DNA from: Sphagnum compactum
Taxonomy: Eukaryota; Bryophyta; Sphagnopsida; Sphagnales
Assembly (NCBI GenBank): GCA_965153455.1
Contig: OZ234493.1
Location: 5,890,001 to 5,954,000 of the forward strand
Direction of reading: 5' to 3'
DNA length: 64,000 nucleotides
The notes under the pieces were generated by a model. It saw only the letters and a list, made by a program, of their open reading frames with translations, did no database searches and was not told the DNA's origin. Of the stretch, positions 21,330 through 34,030 are shown piece after piece. Position numbers and translations under genes: made by a program. The first letter of the stretch is position 1; each line of letters begins with the position of its first letter.

Positions 21330-24300
21330 AGACAAAGAGTAGGAGGACAAAGTTTAATGGGGCACCAAATGCCTGTTTTTTTTCCTCATGTTTTTTTGCA
21401 AAGGAACTTGTATTTTTTACTTTTAGTCTTTTTTCTTTTTTTTTGGAAAGATTAATTCAATTTTTGGATAAAGTTCTTTACGTGACTCTCTGGAAACAAT
21501 ACATGAAATAACAAAATTTTGAAATTAAATACCAACTTTTGTGCATCGCCAAAAAATTGTAAATGCATGGGCAATGTTGCCATGTTTTGATTTTTCATTA
21601 ACTAGATTTCACAAACTATTGTTAAAACAAAATTGAAAAATTTGTCAACTCTTAATGAAATTGATTTGTTACTTGTAGCCAAATCCCAACTTAGTTAGCT
21701 TATGCATAGCCAAAGGTCTTATGCTTTTGCACTTGTAATGTCACAAAAAATGCAACAAAATTACCTTGATCATAGCCAGTTGTTCGAAATTCTAGATTTC
21801 CTAAAAAATAAGTTTATATCTAATGTGTAAAATAAGGCTTAAGAGGTAGGTCCTTGGTAGAAATGAAATTTAAATTCCTGTCGAATATTTCACACTATTG
21901 TAACAACATATTTGCATTTCACATGCATATGTTGATTATTTATGTTTTAAGTATCAACAAACTTAACACTACCATTCATTCCAGCATAGATTCATGGTTA
22001 TTACATATAACCAGAATCTACACTTCAGAATATAGTGTAAAAAAAAACTCCAAAAACAAGATTACAATTCATTTCATCATAATCTAACACTACAGAGAAT
22101 TCACACAAAAGATGAACATAAAATTCATTGTAGAAGTTTGTGCTTCTCTGTAATACTAAAAACATGAATCCAAATTACAACATAATCCCATGTTTTGTTG
22201 AAAAAAATCCAAAACTACACTTAAAATTTGTGCCATATCAAAACAAAGTATGTGGTTTTCTACTTCAAGTACCTCCAGCTCCTCCAACTCTTCTTTAAAA
22301 CTTTGTGTTTCATCTTCTCCTCTTTCTCCTATTCTCTAGAACTCTCCCTTTTTGAACTATCCCAAGTCACTTCATCATAATCCAAACAACAAGAATTCAA
22401 AATTCAAACTAACAAAATTCCTTAGTCAATCCCTATCCTAATTGCTTTGTTCATCCAAAATCACATACTCATCCTACCCCCTTAACAGTCATTTTGGAAA
22501 TAAATGCCCATTACTCAAAGTAATAGTTGAAGGCAAGATCACATTTCAAGAAGGCCTCACTCCAAGTGATTTAAGGATTGTAAAGTTCAAACTCCAAGAT
22601 TCATAATATATTAAAGGCCAATGTAGCAAATCCAAGTGTGTGGATTTAAGTGCCCTTTAGGCTTGCTAAATGGTATGAATGGTATTTTGCAATAAAATAC
22701 ATGTAATGAAAACTTCATAAAGCTTGAATGTGTTGTTTGAATCCTCATGATTATATTCAAGTAATAAAACGTTGGAAACACATCAACAACATATTGTTTT
22801 GTTAGTACAAGATCTTAAACCTCCTCACATGTACACAAAAGAAAAATTTGAAAGGTGTTTGGTTTCTTTGAACCCAACTCAAAATTAAAATTATCTTAAA
22901 ATAAAGACAAACAAAACTCTTGAAAGAGGCACTACTCTCTTATGTATCTACTTCCATAGCTTTCCATGGGCACTACTTTTGTGCATATATACTTACAAAG
23001 GTGCCCATGTGAACTAAAATCGCATTCTTAAAGGAATCCTTATTCAAGTTTGGATACTTGGCATTCCAAAAAATTCAAATGCACATAATTTTTAGGTAAT
23101 GCATTGCACATGCAAAGCTAATATCTTATCTTCTTTTGAGATATTTAAAAAACATCAAACATTACATCATTCAAATAAGGAATGTGTTATAGAAGTCTCT
23201 CCATTTTTTGTAACGACTCATTTTAATCAGTTAGTTAGTCTAGTGAAACTTCACATGATTTGTAGAAACATGTCTATTCATTATCTCAAGGACATACCTC
23301 TTAAGATATAGACATACCTCTTGGACCACCTAGGTGCCTCTTTCTTGGACATAAATACTCTTGAAAACTTATTCAATATAAGTGAATACTTCTTTCGACC
23401 TTTGATTTGGTCCTTGGTCCAAAGTCATGTCCTTTAACTTTGGTTGTAAACCCAATTCAAAGGTTCCAACATAAGTGTGGACCAAAATGTTGTAATAGTT
23501 GAGCATCAAATGTTTATATTAGTGGAACGTGACCTTCAACTACCAAACTCACAATTTGACATACAAACATATTGCCAAGTATGATGGGGGATCATCAATT
23601 CTACAATTGATAGATTGTATCATACATGTCAATATGTTATGTATATATAATTGTATGATGAATACTTAAAATATCTAGTATAGATATTTTAGTAGTATGT
23701 ATTTCTTTATTTTTATGTCAATTGAAGCTAATGAACTTTGAACATTAATGGGAATCTTTGTCCCATTTGTTGACATCTGAAATTCAATTGGTATTTTCTT
23801 GGTGCAAGATTCATGCAACCAAAATTATCATCAATATTCATTACTTCTGACAATTACCCGCCTAATCACATATTCTTAAGTAATTCACCCATGGTATACG
23901 AATCACATGTGATTTTTTTCATAAATGGATGGATCATCAAATAACGATTGAATTAACATGATTTAACTAAAGGGGCATGTTGAGAAAATTCGTTCCCAAA
24001 AAGTGAATACAAACTTATTCCTGCAACATCCAAAAAAGAAAAAGATTAAAGCATCTTCAAGTGTTAACTAGTACCCATACTAGACATCCCTATAGACAAT
24101 GTGGGTGTATCATATATATACATCATGTACATGGTATGTATGTAGCCAACAAAACATACCCACTTTTCCACATAAAGTAACATAAGTATTTCTTTGTTTG
24201 ATTTTCAAATGTGGCATCCAAAAATGTAATGTAGAAGGCTAGCACAAACTATTCCACAGATGTGGTACTCTTGCTTTCCAAAGATTTCTTTCCAGTTTTG

Positions 24301-25770
24301 TGTGTTGAAAATGAAATTGATGCAGATGTTCATTCTATAATATATGTCTAATGATTAAAACATACCAAAGACTAGGTACCTTGGGCAAATTGATTATCAC
24401 ATTTAAAACAACATTTTAGTACACCAAATTTTTTGTCAAAAAACTCTATAAGTTGATTTATAAAGCCACGGAAATCTTTGGTTAATAACAACTTGATGTA
24501 CACACCTATGTATGGTTTTCATGTTTTAAGTTATTCCTAAAGCCATCATCCTTTTTTACTATTTTAATGAATGTTGAATCCATATGTGTTTCAGATCATA
24601 TCACAAGAATTTCGCACTCAAATTTGATCAAAGTTTTCATGCTTAGCATGTTAATTCCCATAATTATTAACATTCCTAAAGATGTGATTTCGTGCAACCA
24701 AATCCATTATGCTTCCATGTACAAAAAGTTCCCAATATCAACATATTCATCACTAGGAACTTCTAAATTCACTTTAAAATGGTGAGACACATTTGCACCT
24801 TCACTCAAGCAAAGTTATGTTCCTAGTCTTCTAATCATTAAAACCTCCTTAAACAATTATCTTCTTTCACTTGAATCCCTTTTATTAATTGATACTCAAC
24901 TTCCTATTTACCTTGATTTTTTAAGTCTTCTACCTTTCATTCGTCAAAAATTGCCTACCAAAAAAAACACATAAAATTAAAAATGTTTTAGTCAATTTTA
25001 TGCTTGAAGTTTTGCTTTAAAAATCAAATGTAACAATGCAAGTAATGTAGGTTTCTTGTCTTTCGAATCATCAACATGGCCCCCCTTCAACATAAAGTCT
25101 TAATGACAATCCACATGCTCAATAATTCATAACAAGACCCTAACAACTTGCATCATTCAAATTTGGGCTTCAAATACTATGTATATTCATTACCTCCATT
25201 ACCTCGGAACGCCACTAATAATCCTCTTGGCGCCAATAACTAGGGGAGGCATATGCAAGAAGCACTTCCATCCAAAAATCACCATTACCTCTTAACCATG
25301 ACGTGTTTAAACTATTTTCTTCAAATTGTCCATTTGTTATAATTGTCATCTATCAACTACATCATCTATCTTAAAGCACATATATAAGATTTGAAAATAT
25401 AATTTGTGAAAGTTCACAAATACTTATGAGTTTTTTTAATGGAAGTTCCTTGGTTTCATAGCAAGAATAAATCAAGAAACATGTTTCTTACTCATGCTGT
25501 AGGTTGCAAAATGTAAATTATATGAAAGAACCGTGGTGCTAAGGTGGAGGCACTTTACAATTTGCTTAGGGGCTTTTTCTATCTAGGGTCGTTGTGAAAA
25601 ATAATAAATTCAGATTCAGGTGTCCCTTCCATATCAATTTTCACAAGTGCTATGGCTCATGGATTTTGCCATCCTTTCAAACATACATTAAAAAACGAAA
25701 AAACCATCACACTTAGACCTAATCACATGTAGTGTCAAAAGAATCACTTATTTTCACCAAAACAACTTAT
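21330..25770. other. AT-rich spacer, no gene seen
   Basis: Over 4 kb of low-complexity AT DNA. Open frames are 60-80 codons, rich in Ile, Asn, His and Lys and without motifs. I see no array with clear unit length and no bounded element. Confidence 0.55.
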
Positions 25771-25779
25771 AGATTTCAT

Positions 25780-26970
25780 AAATTTGTTCACTAAATTTCA
25801 CAAAACACTCACTAGATTTCACCAAAACATTCATTAGACTAAGCCCAAAAAAGTCATTAGATTTCACAAAAACATTACACCTAAATAACCATCACCCAAA
25901 AATCACACCCAAGAAATGACCATGCCCACTATTTGCAGATGTCAAATATGAGCTAGGTTCACCAAAAATGCTACCCAAAATAACCATCATGCCCATCTAT
26001 AGAGCTCTATGAATTGGGGGCACCCAAAATCACAATTGAAAAATACCATCACCGCCATTTGTAAATGTCAAATAAGAGCTAAGGGTACCAAAAAGACCAA
26101 TCACCACAATCTGCATAACTCCAATACCTAGGGGCACCAAAAAGCACACCTAAATTTGCCTTAGAACCCAAAATTTGCAAATGTCAAATAAGGGCTACGG
26201 GTGTCAAAAATACCATCATCATAATCTTACAAGATTTAGGAACTAGGGTTCACACCAAAAATCACACCAAGATGACTATTAAGACCAAAAATTTAAATTC
26301 TAAGAGTTGGGTTTACCAAAAAATCACACCAAGATAACCATGTCACTAATCAAATATGAGTAGGGTTTACCAAAATATTAACCAAATGACCATCACCACC
26401 ATGTCTAGAGAGCTCTAGGAGAGAGGTTTCTCAAAAATTGGACCAAGAGGACCATCACCATCTTTTGTTTAGGTTAATTAAGAGTTAGTCCACTAGAAAT
26501 TACACCTCAATGACCATGTAAATCATCACCATTTGCAGAGCTCTATTAGAAATGAAATCAATAATCACGCCTAGATGACCAAAATGTTAAGTACCTCAAG
26601 AATTAAGTTTACAAAAAATAAAACAAACAGGCCCATCATAAGATCTTGGAATAATGTCAAATGGGAGCTCGTTCACCAAGAATCACACCAAGATGACCAT
26701 GACCACCACTACAACCATTTGCAAATGTCAAATCAAAGCAATTCTCACCAAAAGTCACCCCTAGATCACCATCCCCACAACATCAAGTACCCAAGGAATT
26801 GGGCTTACAATAAATTGGACAAAGAAGGTTGTCACCAAATTAGTGCCTCGTACATTACTTTATCATACAAATGTCAATTGTTGGAATTGTTTAGATCTAG
26901 CAAGTCACACAATGGCAAGCAAAATTCTAAAGAATCAATTTCAAATTGTAAATGGGTTTTCAAATAACAC
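25780..26970. repeat. Degenerate tandem array with alternating subunits
   Basis: Two word groups alternate. One is TTTGCAAATGTCAAATAAGA with GAGCTAGGGTTCACC (copies near 25,937, 26,067, 26,181, 26,655 and 26,727). The other is AGAGCTCTAGGAATTGGG-like. Both are joined by CCAAAAATCACACCAAGATG and ACCATCACCACC. Subunits are roughly 60-70 bp and much diverged. A 130-codon frame at 26575-26967 lies in the array and reads as repeat, not protein. Confidence 0.65.
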
Positions 26971-28390
26971 CTTGGAAAATTGTTGGGCACAAATTGTTTG
27001 ACAATAAGAGATGTTCTCAAATTTCACAATCTTAAATGCATCATGGTGTCAGCCACAACCTCATACCAAACTTTTTTTACTCAAGGGTCTATGAACAAGC
27101 AAATGAGAATTATGTTCAATGATGAAAGCCTACGTGAGAGGAGGAAGTAGACTGATGCCAAGATTCTTGCATACAAGTTTATGGCTGTCGTCTATGAGTT
27201 TTGGGGTAGAAGGCTCCTCAAATACTAATGCTATTGAAGGAAGACCTTTGGATCACACAAGCCATACAACAATTAAGGTTTGGAGGATCTCACAAAGTTT
27301 AGAAACAAAATATAAAAAATGATGACAATGAAAGAAGAATGCTTGCCAAAGGGTGAGGTCTTTAATGTGACAATCATAATTATTTCAAGTTGCCTACAAG
27401 TACCATCTCTCTAGTTATGGGTTAAACTTCACTTGAAAAAATAGGTTAGAAAAGAAGCATTGTCGGATTCTTTGAACCATGTTACAATGCACTACTCATA
27501 CACACTATGGAAGACCAATGTCCTCAGAGATACTGAGTTTTGGGTTGTGATCTCTCTAAGCTCAAAATGCAACTTGAGATGCTCAAGTTGCAACTTGACT
27601 CTCGCCAAGTTGTTTAGATTCACGATCTTTGCACCAAACCTCAAAACCTCTGCTCCTACACGTTCCTCCTCAAATCTCTCTAGGAACTCTATACTTCTCT
27701 ATGCACTTGCACTCTCAAACTCAAAAGCAAAAAGAAAAACAAGAGAGACGAAAGAGCAAAAAACAAAAACAAAAAACATCTTAGATGAAAAGAATAAGAA
27801 CTTCACAAATTGAGCTATGGGTAAGCAACTCAGCATGGAACTCAATAACTAGTTTTGCATCCCATTGGGGTGCTTCATAAATTTTTCATGCCAAGTTTAG
27901 TGTTATAAGTCCAAACATGGGCTTCCAGGCCATGTTTGCCCAACTTTCCAATTAACTCTAATGTATATCCAATGCATATTTCCAGGTCCAAACTGAATTT
28001 CACACCATTTTAAGCCTAAACTTCATCCAAATTATAGTTCAAAAGTCCTTATACTATTGTGACTACTGTGGGTTGACCTGCTCTTACACAACTCAAACTT
28101 AACTTCTCCTAAGTTTACAGATTAGGAAATACTATTTGGTTATTAGTCATAAACTCTCCAGAGAAGCTTACAAATGTGATGGGTTTCTAAACTTGTAGTC
28201 AATGGGACCTTGCCACTCAAATTGATACTTGACCATTTGCTATAGATTGGTGAAATAATTACATATTTCATGTTGCTTCATGCCATAATAAGGATACAGT
28301 AAGTACAGAGCATACAGTAAGAGATTCCTGACCTTCTGACCGGCCTGAAGTAGGTTCCAGCATCCACCAGTGCAGCACCATGCAGGAAGG
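26971..28390. other. Spacer, no supported gene
   Basis: The frame at 27460-27813 (117 codons) ends in a Lys/Thr/Asn-rich tail produced by simple AAAAC repeats and has no family signature. The frame at 27119-27322 is likewise unrecognised. I leave both out as genes. Confidence 0.45.
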
Positions 28391-28394
28391 AACT

Positions 28395-28580
28395 TGTGTA
28401 GACCTGAAACACTTTTTCAACTGTATTCCTGTCCCATAGCTAACCACAACAGTTAGCTGTGTACATGACCATTTTCATCTATCCACCTATCTAGTAGCCA
28501 CCAAGTAGTGCCTTACCTACTCACCTACCTAATATAGTAACCACTTACAGTCCCTACCTACTTACCAATGATACTGACCC
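28395..28580 (+). repeat. Copy of the TACCTACC dispersed repeat
   Basis: ATTCCTGTCCCATAGCTAAC, ATCCACCTATCTAGTAGCC, GTGCCTTACCTACTCACC and CTACCTACTTACC occur in the same order as in the reverse complement of 55.43-55.63 kb. This shows a dispersed family rather than local slippage. It lies in the 3' flank of the RMR gene. Confidence 0.6.
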
Positions 28581-29696
28581 AAAAAAGAGAGAAAGAAAAC
28601 TGGGCTTAGTTCAGAAATAAACTCACACTTTTACAAAACCCTCCCTTGCAAAAAGATGCACATCATAGAACATGCATGACAATTCAAGGGACCCTGCTCA
28701 TCTCAAACCCTGTTCTTGCTCCTCCTAATCAGAACATCTTTGTCAACTCTCACACACATATGCACCCAACTTCAACATCCTAAAACAGAAAATCAGTTCT
28801 TTAAGGCGAGTAAAAAATCACATGTTCGAGAATTGCCAACTCGTTACATACAATGGTAGTTACAAATCTGGGTACCTACGAGATTTACTTTTAGCAGATG
28901 AGAGGAGATGCTCACTGGACAAACTGATACCCACTGAAATAAATGTACTATACAAATCAGTTGGCTAAGCTAATCCCCCCTTTCAAGTTTCAGATCGTTC
29001 CTATGGAGTACAATGCATACAGGAAATTTTCACCTATTCAAAAGACAGCAACAAACACTGATTCTAATCAAAACAACACATTCATGTTTTATAGCCTGCA
29101 AGAGAGCCCATTTTGAACCTGCTTCTCTTCTCTCCTTCTAAGTTACTGGAGATGTATAATAGCCTTAAAAGTTGCATGCCCAGTAGACAGACAGAGATGC
29201 TTGCCTTGATGCTGCCAATCCTCATGCCAAACTAAACCACAAAAGTTGAGGAAGCACCCACCACCAGCAAATTTCTGAAGAAAATGAATTTCGCTTTTGT
29301 TGAGAGAGAAAATCAAATTACCGGTGTCTTGCAATTAAGACCCTAGTTAGAACTTTGCTTAGCCATAAGATGAGTAGCTCCTAGCTTCTGTTTTCCCCCA
29401 TCCAAAAGCTTTTTGGGTGTTTGCCTTCAATGATGTAGGCCTTCAACTCAAAGGAAGGACTATGACCCTTTGAAACTAAATCAACTGCTCCTGATAAAAG
29501 AAAAGTGATGACTGGATCATCTGTGAAGGGGAGACTCATACAGGTGTACCAATCAAACGAGTAGGCAGTAAGAATCTATGCTAAACCTGACCAGATCAGA
29601 GGAACTGATGACGACCCAATTTTGTGATTTTGAACAGACTGGCATGGGATTCTCCTGATCAGTATGTGTTAGACTGGCCCCTCTCACAAAGTGCAT
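28581..29696. other. 3' flank of the RMR gene
   Basis: This probably includes the 3' untranslated region of the minus-strand gene that ends at 29697. Composition is less AT-skewed near the gene. I could not fix a polyadenylation signal. A 63-codon minus frame at 29143-29334 has no family signature. Confidence 0.4.
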
Positions 29697-32389
29697 CTAG
29701 CAGAGGTCTGCTCCTTGTGGTGAAAAGTAAGCGCTTGATTCAGGGGTAGAAGATTGAGATTGAGTTGCTAACTCAGGAGGTGAGCCTATTGGAGAGGTCT
29801 GGGTGGCTGAAGAGGTAACAGGAATAGGCAAGGTATGACCAACTGCAGCCACCAGCAAAGGGGTGGTCTCTGAGTCTGCAGGTTCATCGAATTTTGTGTG
29901 AGCATCCCTCTTGCAGACAGGACAAAATGGTCGTCGTGTCATTAACCATTGATCTATACAAACCACGTGAAACTCTGCAGTGCACAAAAGCAAGCCACAT
30001 CTTGTTAGTGTTAGTGAAACCAATCCTAGATATCAGATCATGAAGACCAAAAGAGAACCCTTGAGACACTATTTGGCAAAAAATGCAAGTCCATGATTGT
30101 AAAACAAAGTCAGCAGGTGCACCAGACAAGGATAAAACCAGCTGGCTTTGCAGATATACTGAACACCCTCCTTGGGATTAAGGACCATTCGTAGGTAGGT
30201 TTTGGAGGCAGTGAGGGGGAAAAAGAGGGGGGTGGGGGGGGGTGCCAAGAGGAAAGGGAGGAGGTTACCATGGTTGCAAGGCAGAAGTCTGAGTTTCTCT
30301 CCAATCTCATAATCCTCAAGGCAGATTGCACATGTTTCCGTAGTTCCACTTCCATTGCCTGGGCCCTGGAATACTAAGGTGGGAAGGGACTTCACCTCTG
30401 TAGCACTCATCCCTGAAGGCTCCCTTGATAACAGGGGAGTGCCACCATTACGCAATCGATGGTGCCGCACAAAGAAGAATGTTGTCAACACAGCTGAAAC
30501 AGCAAGGAGGGAAATAAATGACACAGCTATAATTGACCATGCTGTGTTCTCAAAAGCTGGCTGTATAGTGCAGGTGGTATCACGATCTCCCACAACCCCT
30601 AAGAGGAACTCTCCAGATAGCCAGGAGACAAAGACAGCATAGATGTCGATTCCATCTGAACTTCCTGACACTGCAATGCCCAGCCCCAGTGATTGAAAAC
30701 AATGAGTACTTGCTAGACTGAAACCACCTTGTTTCCCTTGTGCATGGCCATTATTTCAGCTCAGACTTCAAAACTAGAGACCTATGAAGAACAACTATCT
30801 AGCTGGATAGTGCAAGAGATGTCAACAGATATCTTTCATAAGAATAGAGAAATCTCCATTCTCATGATGAAGAAAAAACAGCAAGGTTAACACTTCCTCA
30901 GGAAGCCACAGAAAGAACCAAACTAGGGAAGACAGAAAAAACAAACAAAAAACAAAAAACACACACCGGTATGAACAAAAGTGCCAGTCTCACACCTGTT
31001 CAGGAACCATCAACAGTAGCATGTATGATAGTGACTTAACTACCACAACTTCCCCACTGACTTCATCAGCTCCCTACAGTGGGTAAAGGCTGGTGACAGG
31101 CACCAACCTATGAACTGAATTTCTGCTGCAATTCTGGAAGCAACAGGAAGACTCAGCCATACTACTGGCTAGGAACAGACCACAACAACAATCACGAGAC
31201 AAAGAAACAAAGACAGAAAGGGAAAAGAAAAAATAAAAGGAAAGGACAAACCAGGAAAGACTATGAACAAGTGGGCTTACAAGAAGCTCCCCACTTACAA
31301 GACCCAAAGCAAAAGATGTGCAAGAGATGTCTACAGATACATACTTGAAAGTAGACTTATTGTGACTAAACTCAGATTGCCCATTCTTTCTTTCTAGGAA
31401 AAAAACACGTCACATCAGACTAACCCCAAGGTTTTCTCTCTTGGCTTTCAGCATTTTCAATTCTTTGATTGTGGAGGTAACTTATCAATCCTGGACTTTT
31501 TCTTTAGGATCTCAATTCCTCACAACTCCCAAGCATTGATGAGAATCTCCATTAGGGTTTCAGCAATTGCAGCAAACTATGAAGTTGAGTTCCTCAAGAG
31601 ACTGACGGAAATCACTAAGTTGCACATATTGCAGGTGATGTGCTCTCTAAAATCACATCCTTTGGACAAAAGGGAAGAAAGAGGGACTATTGGCAAAGAA
31701 AAAAAGGCAAAGGAAATGAGATAGCACTGTGCTCTTGATAGCACCTCATGACAATTCACCCCCTGCCCAATTGGCTAGAGCAAGAGACAATATAAAGAGA
31801 ACAAAAGACAACAGGGAGAGAAGACATACTAGTGACCAATTCATCAATGCCATCATCTGTGTTGAACACAATAGCAGCAGCAAACCCAGCATCTTGAGCA
31901 TTCTTGACCTTAACATCAAAGTTACAGCTCCCACGAGCTATCAAAGCAAAGGGAGCAGGTTGTGATCCCTGTGGCTGATTGGTAAGAGGTGAACAGGCAT
32001 CCAGAGGGTCAGCTGCGAAAAGTACTCCCTCCACACCTCCAGCTGGTATATGTGGTGCTGTGAACCAAAACACAACAACAGACAGGCTCTCAAGTTTTTT
32101 TCTGAGACACTCTGTTCTACTACTGCTGCTGCTACTGTCATGCAAAAAATTACAGGAAAGTAAGTGTATGTATGTATCAGGCAGAACTTGAAGAAAGGAG
32201 CAGAAGGAGCAGCCAGGGAGTGGAAAAGACAGGCGCCAGCGTACCAAAACCGGCCTCCATGTCCGGGAAAGACCTGGATTCATTGTTGCTTGTGAGAAGC
32301 AAAACGGCCGCATTCCCACCGTCGAGAAGAAGTGTGAGTAGAACCAGGGATAGACATGCCAAAGAAATCATCACCTCTCTCTGACTCAT
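29697..32389 (-). CDS. RMR: RMR-type vacuolar sorting receptor (PA-TM-RING-H2)
   Basis: Four exons on the minus strand (32389-32245, 32057-31830, 30670-30269, 29974-29697) join through GT-AG introns of 187, 1159 and 294 nt into 350 codons plus TAG, with matching phase at every junction. Order: signal peptide (hydrophobic SLACLSLVLLTLLL, then GNAA); PA domain about residues 28-150 (DPLDACSPLTN, ARGSCNFDVKVKNAQDAGFA, YAVFVSWLSGE); one membrane segment about 168-192; RING-H2 at 238-279 (C238, C241, C256, H258, H261, C264, C276, C279, all present); Ser/Thr/Pro-rich tail. In plants these PA-TM-RING proteins recognise vacuolar sorting signals and move storage cargo from Golgi to protein-storage vacuoles; the RING may give E3 activity. 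Start: the ATG at 32389 puts the hydrophobic run near the N-terminus. 32371 is nearly as good, and 32431 would add 14 residues. No breaks seen, so probably functional. Confidence 0.9.
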
Positions 32390-32431
32390 AATCCTACTCA
32401 CCACGCCTGCTTCAACTGCCAGCGTCGGCAT

Positions 32432-33550
32432 GCCTCAATCAGACAGACAAGCCAGACGCGCTGCCAGCCGCTCCTTGCTTGCTGCACGATCTGTGCACGA
32501 TCCTCGTCTATGGATTGTAATGCGCCTGGTCTTGTATCAGGCAACAAGAACAACATCACCTGTTGTGTCGCATATCCGATCTCTCTGTCTCGCAGCAGCA
32601 ACGGCGCATAATCCGGTGTGTGCACAGCAAATTTGGGTTACCTCGCAAAACCAAACCCCAAGAGAACAAGGAAACGCGGGTGCTGACGACGATGCGAGTC
32701 TCCTTCAAAGAAATCGGAAACAAAACAATAGCAATATATTCTCTTCTTCCTGCAAGAACTTTGCGTCCGTCCGCAGCAGCACAGCAGCACGTCGATTGTG
32801 TTTTTTCCCCCCCTCAAACTCCTCCTCTTCCGTGAAGATGGCAAACAGCTCCCCTGATCGATCCAAACAGCAACTAGTTGGAAAGAGAGAACAAAAATGC
32901 AAATAAGAACAAAAATCTCAACCGAGAAAATAGACTAGATTTCAATCTAATCTAAGCTTTGTTCTCAGGCCTTCGAAGCACCGACCGACGATGAGAGACG
33001 GAAAGAAACGGGATCTGCTTATCAAGAGGACATCAACAAAATTGCGCGAAACACGCTCACGACCGGAAATAAAATCACCGGCAAACAACAAAGATCACAC
33101 CACCACCACGAGCAACTATGAAAAGCAAAGACAATTTCTCCTCAGAAAAAAAAAACACAGTCCTACTCTGCCTTACTTCAGTTGGATCACGGGGTTCTAA
33201 ATTCTCCCACAAACAAACAAGCCAAATGTTTTTTTTTTAAATGAAAGGAAAAAAAAAGGGGGGGGGCGCGGGAGAGGGGGGGAGGAAAGAGATGAGAGAG
33301 AAGAAAATGAAAAGGCCTACACAATACAGAGGAGGATTGCGATGATGTGACGACGCAGATCGCGCCTATGGAACACGGATGATTGCAACAGCAACAGATT
33401 CCGAACCGACCTGTATGCGATCGACAAAGCACAGAACTTGCGAGCGGGGATTTGGCGAAGAAGCTGCAGCAGCAGCAGCGGAAGCAACAGAGCGCTCTCT
33501 GCGAGGGGAAATGCTTGGGACCCCCCCCGGCGGCTCTCCCCTGCAATCCC
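32432..33550 (-). promoter_or_regulatory. G+C-rich 5' flank of the RMR gene
   Basis: Upstream of the start codon the DNA becomes CpG-richer, with CAGCAG, CCGTCC and poly-G/C tracts (a G run near 33,257), unlike the surrounding spacer. This is what a promoter plus 5' untranslated leader would look like. I cannot fix a TATA box or transcription start. Long open frames on both strands here (up to 180 codons at 33187-33729, minus) are composition artefacts. Confidence 0.4.
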
Positions 33551-33551
33551 A

Positions 33552-34030
33552 TGCACAGTCTGCAATAGGGCAACAACCACAAAGCCCCAACCGGTTGTAA
33601 CCCGTCACCACCTTCCCAAGTGGCCCCAGTGTACGTGCGCCAACAAACCAACCGGTTACCACCTTCCCACAGGGGGTAACAACTAACAACAACCCCACTG
33701 GCTATAGCCGGTGACCCGCTCCTTCCCAAGGGCCAGTGGTGTAACGACAGACCCTCCGGTTATATACAGGGCTAGTGGTGCGACGAAACCCCGCCGGTTA
33801 TAAACGGGGCTAGTTGTGCGACGAAACCCCGCCGGTTATAAACGGGGCTAGTGGTGCGACGAAACCCCGCCGGTTATAATTGGGGCTAGTGGTGCGACGA
33901 AACCCCGCCGGTTACAACTAAGGCTGCTGGCGTAACGACAAACCCATCGGTTATAACTTATAACCAGTGGCTCCCCTTCCCAAGGGCTAGTGGTGTAACA
34001 ATAAAGCCATCGGTTACAAAGTTACCGTGG
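33552..34030. repeat. 38-bp tandem satellite upstream of RMR
   Basis: GCTAG occurs at 33771, 33809, 33847 and 33885 and its variant GCTGC at 33923, exactly 38 bp apart. Each unit contains GCTAGTGGTGCGACGAAACC and GCCGGTTATAA. More diverged units continue on both sides (CCTTCCCAAGGGCTAGTGG, ACCGGTTACCACCTTCCCA) from about 33,552 to 34,030. Units are G+C-rich while flanks are AT-rich. Confidence 0.85.

Noticed and set aside
26575-26967. 130-codon open frame (plus)
   Set aside because: Lies wholly inside the degenerate tandem array and repeats its words.
27460-27813. 117-codon open frame (plus) with Lys/Thr-rich tail
   Set aside because: The tail comes from AAAAC simple repeats. The rest has no recognisable domain.
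32430-32906. 158-codon open frame (plus) opposite the RMR start
   Set aside because: Antisense to the RMR first exon flank in G+C-rich DNA. Composition alone keeps it open.
33187-33729. 180-codon open frame (minus) upstream of RMR
   Set aside because: Runs from satellite units through a poly-G tract and shares the region with three other open frames on both strands, so it is a base-composition effect.
33771-33960. Regular 38-bp repeats, superficially CRISPR-like
   Set aside because: Units abut without unique spacers and the context is a plant nuclear gene flank, so it is a satellite.
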